DNA of 7,657 nucleotides from an uncultured Ruminococcus sp. (GTDB lineage Bacteria > Bacillota > Clostridia > Oscillospirales > Acutalibacteraceae). The notes under the pieces were generated by a model. It saw only the letters and a list, made by a program, of their open reading frames with translations. It was not told the origin of the DNA and did not search any database. The translations under genes and the position numbers were made by a program. Each line of letters starts with the position of its first letter. Position 1 is the stretch's first letter. Shown here one piece after another: positions 5,547 to 7,657 of this stretch. The stretch spans positions 1 to 7,657 of the forward strand of contig CACXDE010000295.1 of the NCBI GenBank assembly GCA_902766305.1. Reading direction: 5' to 3'.

Positions 5547-7526
5547 TTATTGTTTTGACCTCTTTCTGATAAGAGCAAGCACAGCTGCTGATGATATTAT
5601 CATAACAGCAATGACTGCCCCATAACCGCTGTCACCCGTTGCAACAATAGGTGTTCCTGATACAGACGCAGCAGTACCGGCAGCCGTGCTGCTGTTTCCT
5701 ACAGCTGATGACTGCTTGCTGCTCTGTTCCGGTAAAGAAGAAGTTGTTTTGCTGCTTTCAGTTTTTGAGACCTCTTCGCTGACAGCTTTTACATCAGTCA
5801 TGTCATATAATGAAGTCTGCTTATTCAGAAAACGCTTGTAGCTGCAAAGTGCCTCATAAGCCTGCATAGTTGAAAGAGCATTTTTCTCTCCGTTCAGTGA
5901 ATGTGAAAAATTCTTGTCATCTGAAATATAAAAAGCTTTCAGACCGTCCAGAGCGCTGAATCCGTTTTTGACAAATCGTTCATCTTTATCCGCATCTATA
6001 CCAAGAGCTGAAAGAGCAATTATGACCTGTGAACTGTTTTCAGAATTTGGTTCTCCGTATGATGTATACGTGCCATCATCATTCTGCTTTTCAGAAAGCA
6101 AAGCAACAGCCTTGTCAACAGCCTCTTTAACATTACTGTCTTTGTTATAGTAAGGCGCAAGTGCCTGAATAACTATGCCTGTCATATCAGGCTCGTAATT
6201 ATCTCCGAAAAATGTCCAGCCGCCGTCCTTTAGCTGTGCGTCAAGAAGGAAAGATATCATTTTTTCACGAGTGTTCTGAGTTTTTTCTTTGTCCGCAGCA
6301 GGAATATCATAATTCTTTGAATCTAATGCAAGCAGTGAATATGCTGCTCCGTTTATACCCTGTTTTACTGCAAAATCAAAATCAGAAAGAGCAGCTGTAA
6401 GATCCATATCATTCCATTTTGCCGGATCTTTTCCAAGTGCAGTCAGCACAAGAGTGTATTTTGCAAAATCTGTAGCATTCTTAGGAGGCGCAGTTTTAAA
6501 TGACTTTGCAAGCTCAGAAAGATAACCATCCGCTTCATCTGATGAAAAAATACCTAAACGGCTTCTTGTAAGCACTAACCATTCATCACCGGGCATATAA
6601 TTATTGTCAGCCGGTGTCAACTTTGAATTAAGATCAGACAATACCGAATCAGTATCAACCGAGGATTTTTCAATAATCTGCGATACCTGAGATGAAACCT
6701 CAGAGCTTACAGGAACATAACTGCTCTCATCTGAAGATCCATCTGTGCCGCCGGAAATATTTATTTTATATACAGTTTCAGTTACATCATCCGATATATA
6801 TGAATGCCACTGCTTGTGACCTACTCCGATATAGATCGTATCGCCGTATGACATCTGTATCGGCTGAGTACGCTTATAATCTGTAGTATCATCATCAGGC
6901 GTATAGGCGTTTTTATATATTTTGAAACGGTATCCCTTATTTTCAACAGTAGGTGTAATTTTTACAAACTCTGTACCCTCAGGCAGCAGCAGTTCATATT
7001 CTGTCGTATCACCTGAAAAATCAGGAGAGAGCTTTCCGGTGTCTGTTTCTAATGAGGTGAGCTTTGTACTTGAAGACATATAATCATATCCGATATCTGC
7101 ACCCCAGTTCAGGGAGTACGACAGAACAATCTCATCGCCGTTTTCAGGTTTTATCGTTGTGATTCCCCCGTTGCCGTACCAGTCATCAAAACCGACCATC
7201 CAGCCGCCCATTTTCGCTGTATCAGCACCGGCTGAAAGACCATTTATATCTGTAACATAATTATCCTTTGCGCCTGTCTGTGAATACCCGTGAGCAGATA
7301 AAGTTTTCTCCAGCAGTTCAACAGCTGATACACCCTCTTCAAACTCGACCCACTCATCAATAAGTGTTCCTTCCCATGCAGCGCCGTCTGCTGCACTGAA
7401 TGTATTGTTCTCTACAACAATACGAACCTTTTTTTCTGTACCCTGAGCCTGCACAAAAAATGGCAGTCCTGCAAGTGCTATTGCTGCCGCTGTAGTGCAG
7501 GATAAAATTTTTACTCTTTTTTTCAC
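5547..7526 (-). CDS. Secreted, C-terminally anchored DUF4430 / cadherin-like / alpha-alpha repeat protein, intrinsic-factor-like
   Basis: I start this gene at the GTG at 7526, which follows AAGAGGGG with 7-nt spacing; an ATG at 7547 would add seven residues but has no ribosome site and would bury the real one. The 659-residue product has a signal peptide (basic MKKR, hydrophobic core to about 25, likely cut near VQA). Domains in order: a DUF4430 beta-domain (about 32-148) with FEEGVSAVELLE (62-73), GGWMVGFDDWYG (107-118) and WGADIGYDY (141-149); a cadherin-like beta-sandwich (about 155-258) with LSPDFSGDTTEYELLLPEG (166-184); a Ser-rich linker (about 260-300); an alpha/alpha barrel-type repeat region (about 303-568) with terpene-cyclase-like repeats such as AQLKDGGWTFF (430-440) but no DxDD catalytic motif; a Ser/Thr-rich stalk; and a tail with ATGDSG (629-634), a hydrophobic helix (635-653) and RKRSKQ. 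The tail resembles a sortase or simple membrane anchor but lacks canonical LPXTG. Likely role: capturing a ligand, probably a corrinoid, for the ECF importer encoded downstream. Confidence 0.85.
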   Translation of the reverse strand: MKKRVKILSCTTAAAIALAGLPFFVQAQGTEKKVRIVVENNTFSAADGAAWEGTLIDEWVEFEEGVSAVELLEKTLSAHGYSQTGAKDNYVTDINGLSAGADTAKMGGWMVGFDDWYGNGGITTIKPENGDEIVLSYSLNWGADIGYDYMSSSTKLTSLETDTGKLSPDFSGDTTEYELLLPEGTEFVKITPTVENKGYRFKIYKNAYTPDDDTTDYKRTQPIQMSYGDTIYIGVGHKQWHSYISDDVTETVYKINISGGTDGSSDESSYVPVSSEVSSQVSQIIEKSSVDTDSVLSDLNSKLTPADNNYMPGDEWLVLTRSRLGIFSSDEADGYLSELAKSFKTAPPKNATDFAKYTLVLTALGKDPAKWNDMDLTAALSDFDFAVKQGINGAAYSLLALDSKNYDIPAADKEKTQNTREKMISFLLDAQLKDGGWTFFGDNYEPDMTGIVIQALAPYYNKDSNVKEAVDKAVALLSEKQNDDGTYTSYGEPNSENSSQVIIALSALGIDADKDERFVKNGFSALDGLKAFYISDDKNFSHSLNGEKNALSTMQAYEALCSYKRFLNKQTSLYDMTDVKAVSEEVSKTESSKTTSSLPEQSSKQSSAVGNSSTAAGTAASVSGTPIVATGDSGYGAVIAVMIISSAAVLALIRKRSKQ

Positions 7527-7566
7527 TATTAAACCCCTCTTTATCATTATTCAGAAATAGACAGCG

Positions 7567-7588
7567 ATCACACAAATGTTCTTGTGAT
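7567..7588 (-). promoter_or_regulatory. Inverted repeat in the operon leader
   Basis: ATCACA (7567-7572) and TGTGAT (7583-7588) are perfect inverted copies around a 10-nt loop; alternatively CACAA (7571-7575) pairs with TTGTG (7582-7586) over a 6-nt loop. It lies about 15 nt after the predicted transcription start and about 40 nt before the GTG start, so it could be a leader RNA hairpin or an operator for a repressor. No T-run follows it. Confidence 0.35.
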
Positions 7589-7609
7589 AACAGCTTATCT
7601 TCCATATTT

Positions 7610-7638
7610 ATTATACTAATTATTATAAATAATGTCAA
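7610..7638 (-). promoter_or_regulatory. Consensus sigma-70-type promoter of the capture protein/ECF operon
   Basis: Read on the minus strand, TTGACA (7638-7633) and TATAAT (7615-7610) match the consensus exactly with a 17-bp spacer. Transcription should start near 7603, giving a leader of roughly 77 nt to the GTG start. That leaves no room for a cobalamin riboswitch, which needs about 200 nt. Such a perfect promoter is often strong or controlled by a repressor. Confidence 0.8.
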
Positions 7639-7657
7639 TACAGCCCACTAATCTTAA

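Noticed and set aside
5547..7526. Terpene/squalene cyclase enzyme
   Set aside because: The repeat region is alpha/alpha-barrel-like, but there is no DxDD or other recognisable catalytic motif, and the protein is secreted and fused to binding-type domains.
7357..7638. A 93-residue minus-strand frame starting inside the promoter
   Set aside because: It begins in the -35 box, upstream of any transcript, and overlaps the signal-peptide region of the real gene in another frame.
7548..7657. Cobalamin riboswitch upstream of the operon
   Set aside because: The leader after the consensus promoter is too short and shows no B12-box-like conserved segment.
1..7657. CRISPR array, tRNA or rRNA genes, transposase
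   Set aside because: No regularly spaced direct repeats, no cloverleaf or rRNA signatures, and no transposase or integrase frame were seen.

Overview
The window is AT-rich DNA that looks like a low-GC Gram-positive gut-type Firmicute, most likely a Ruminococcus-like member of the Clostridia. The evidence is strong purine-rich ribosome binding sites, GTG and TTG starts, near-consensus sigma-70-type promoters, an ECF-type vitamin importer, long serine-rich linkers in surface proteins, and a C-terminal TGD-plus-hydrophobic-tail anchor. The taxonomic guess is inference from style, not from a marker gene.

Left part (1-770, plus strand): an intergenic stretch with a small GC-rich hairpin, then a promoter (124-152) driving a two-gene unit. 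The first gene is an ArsR/SmtB-type metal-sensor-like repressor, which I start at the TTG at 195. The second is a 35-residue single-span membrane peptide at 580-687 with an excellent ribosome binding site. The unit ends at a 13-bp stem hairpin (717-762) that probably works as a bidirectional terminator. An 85-bp inverted-repeat element (798-882) lies between it and the convergent operon.

Right part (7638 down to 944, minus strand): one gene cluster transcribed leftward from a perfect-spacing TTGACA-17-TATAAT promoter. Order of transcription: (1) a 659-residue secreted, C-terminally anchored protein with a transcobalamin-like DUF4430 domain, a cadherin-like beta-sandwich and an alpha/alpha prenyltransferase-type repeat domain; (2) after a hairpin-bearing spacer of 166 bp, a 307-residue membrane-anchored protein with a serine-rich stalk and a second DUF4430 domain carrying six cysteines; (3) EcfT, the transmembrane coupling subunit; (4) an 882-residue fusion of two ECF ATPases with a C-terminal membrane region containing an S-component-like domain. 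The last three genes are overlapping or abutting and should be translationally coupled.

Together this reads as a self-contained ECF importer with its own surface capture proteins. The pairing of a DUF4430 beta-domain with an alpha/alpha barrel recalls mammalian intrinsic factor and transcobalamin, so cobalamin or another corrinoid is the best substrate guess. No cobalamin riboswitch is visible (the leader is only about 56-77 nt), so the substrate is not proved by regulation.
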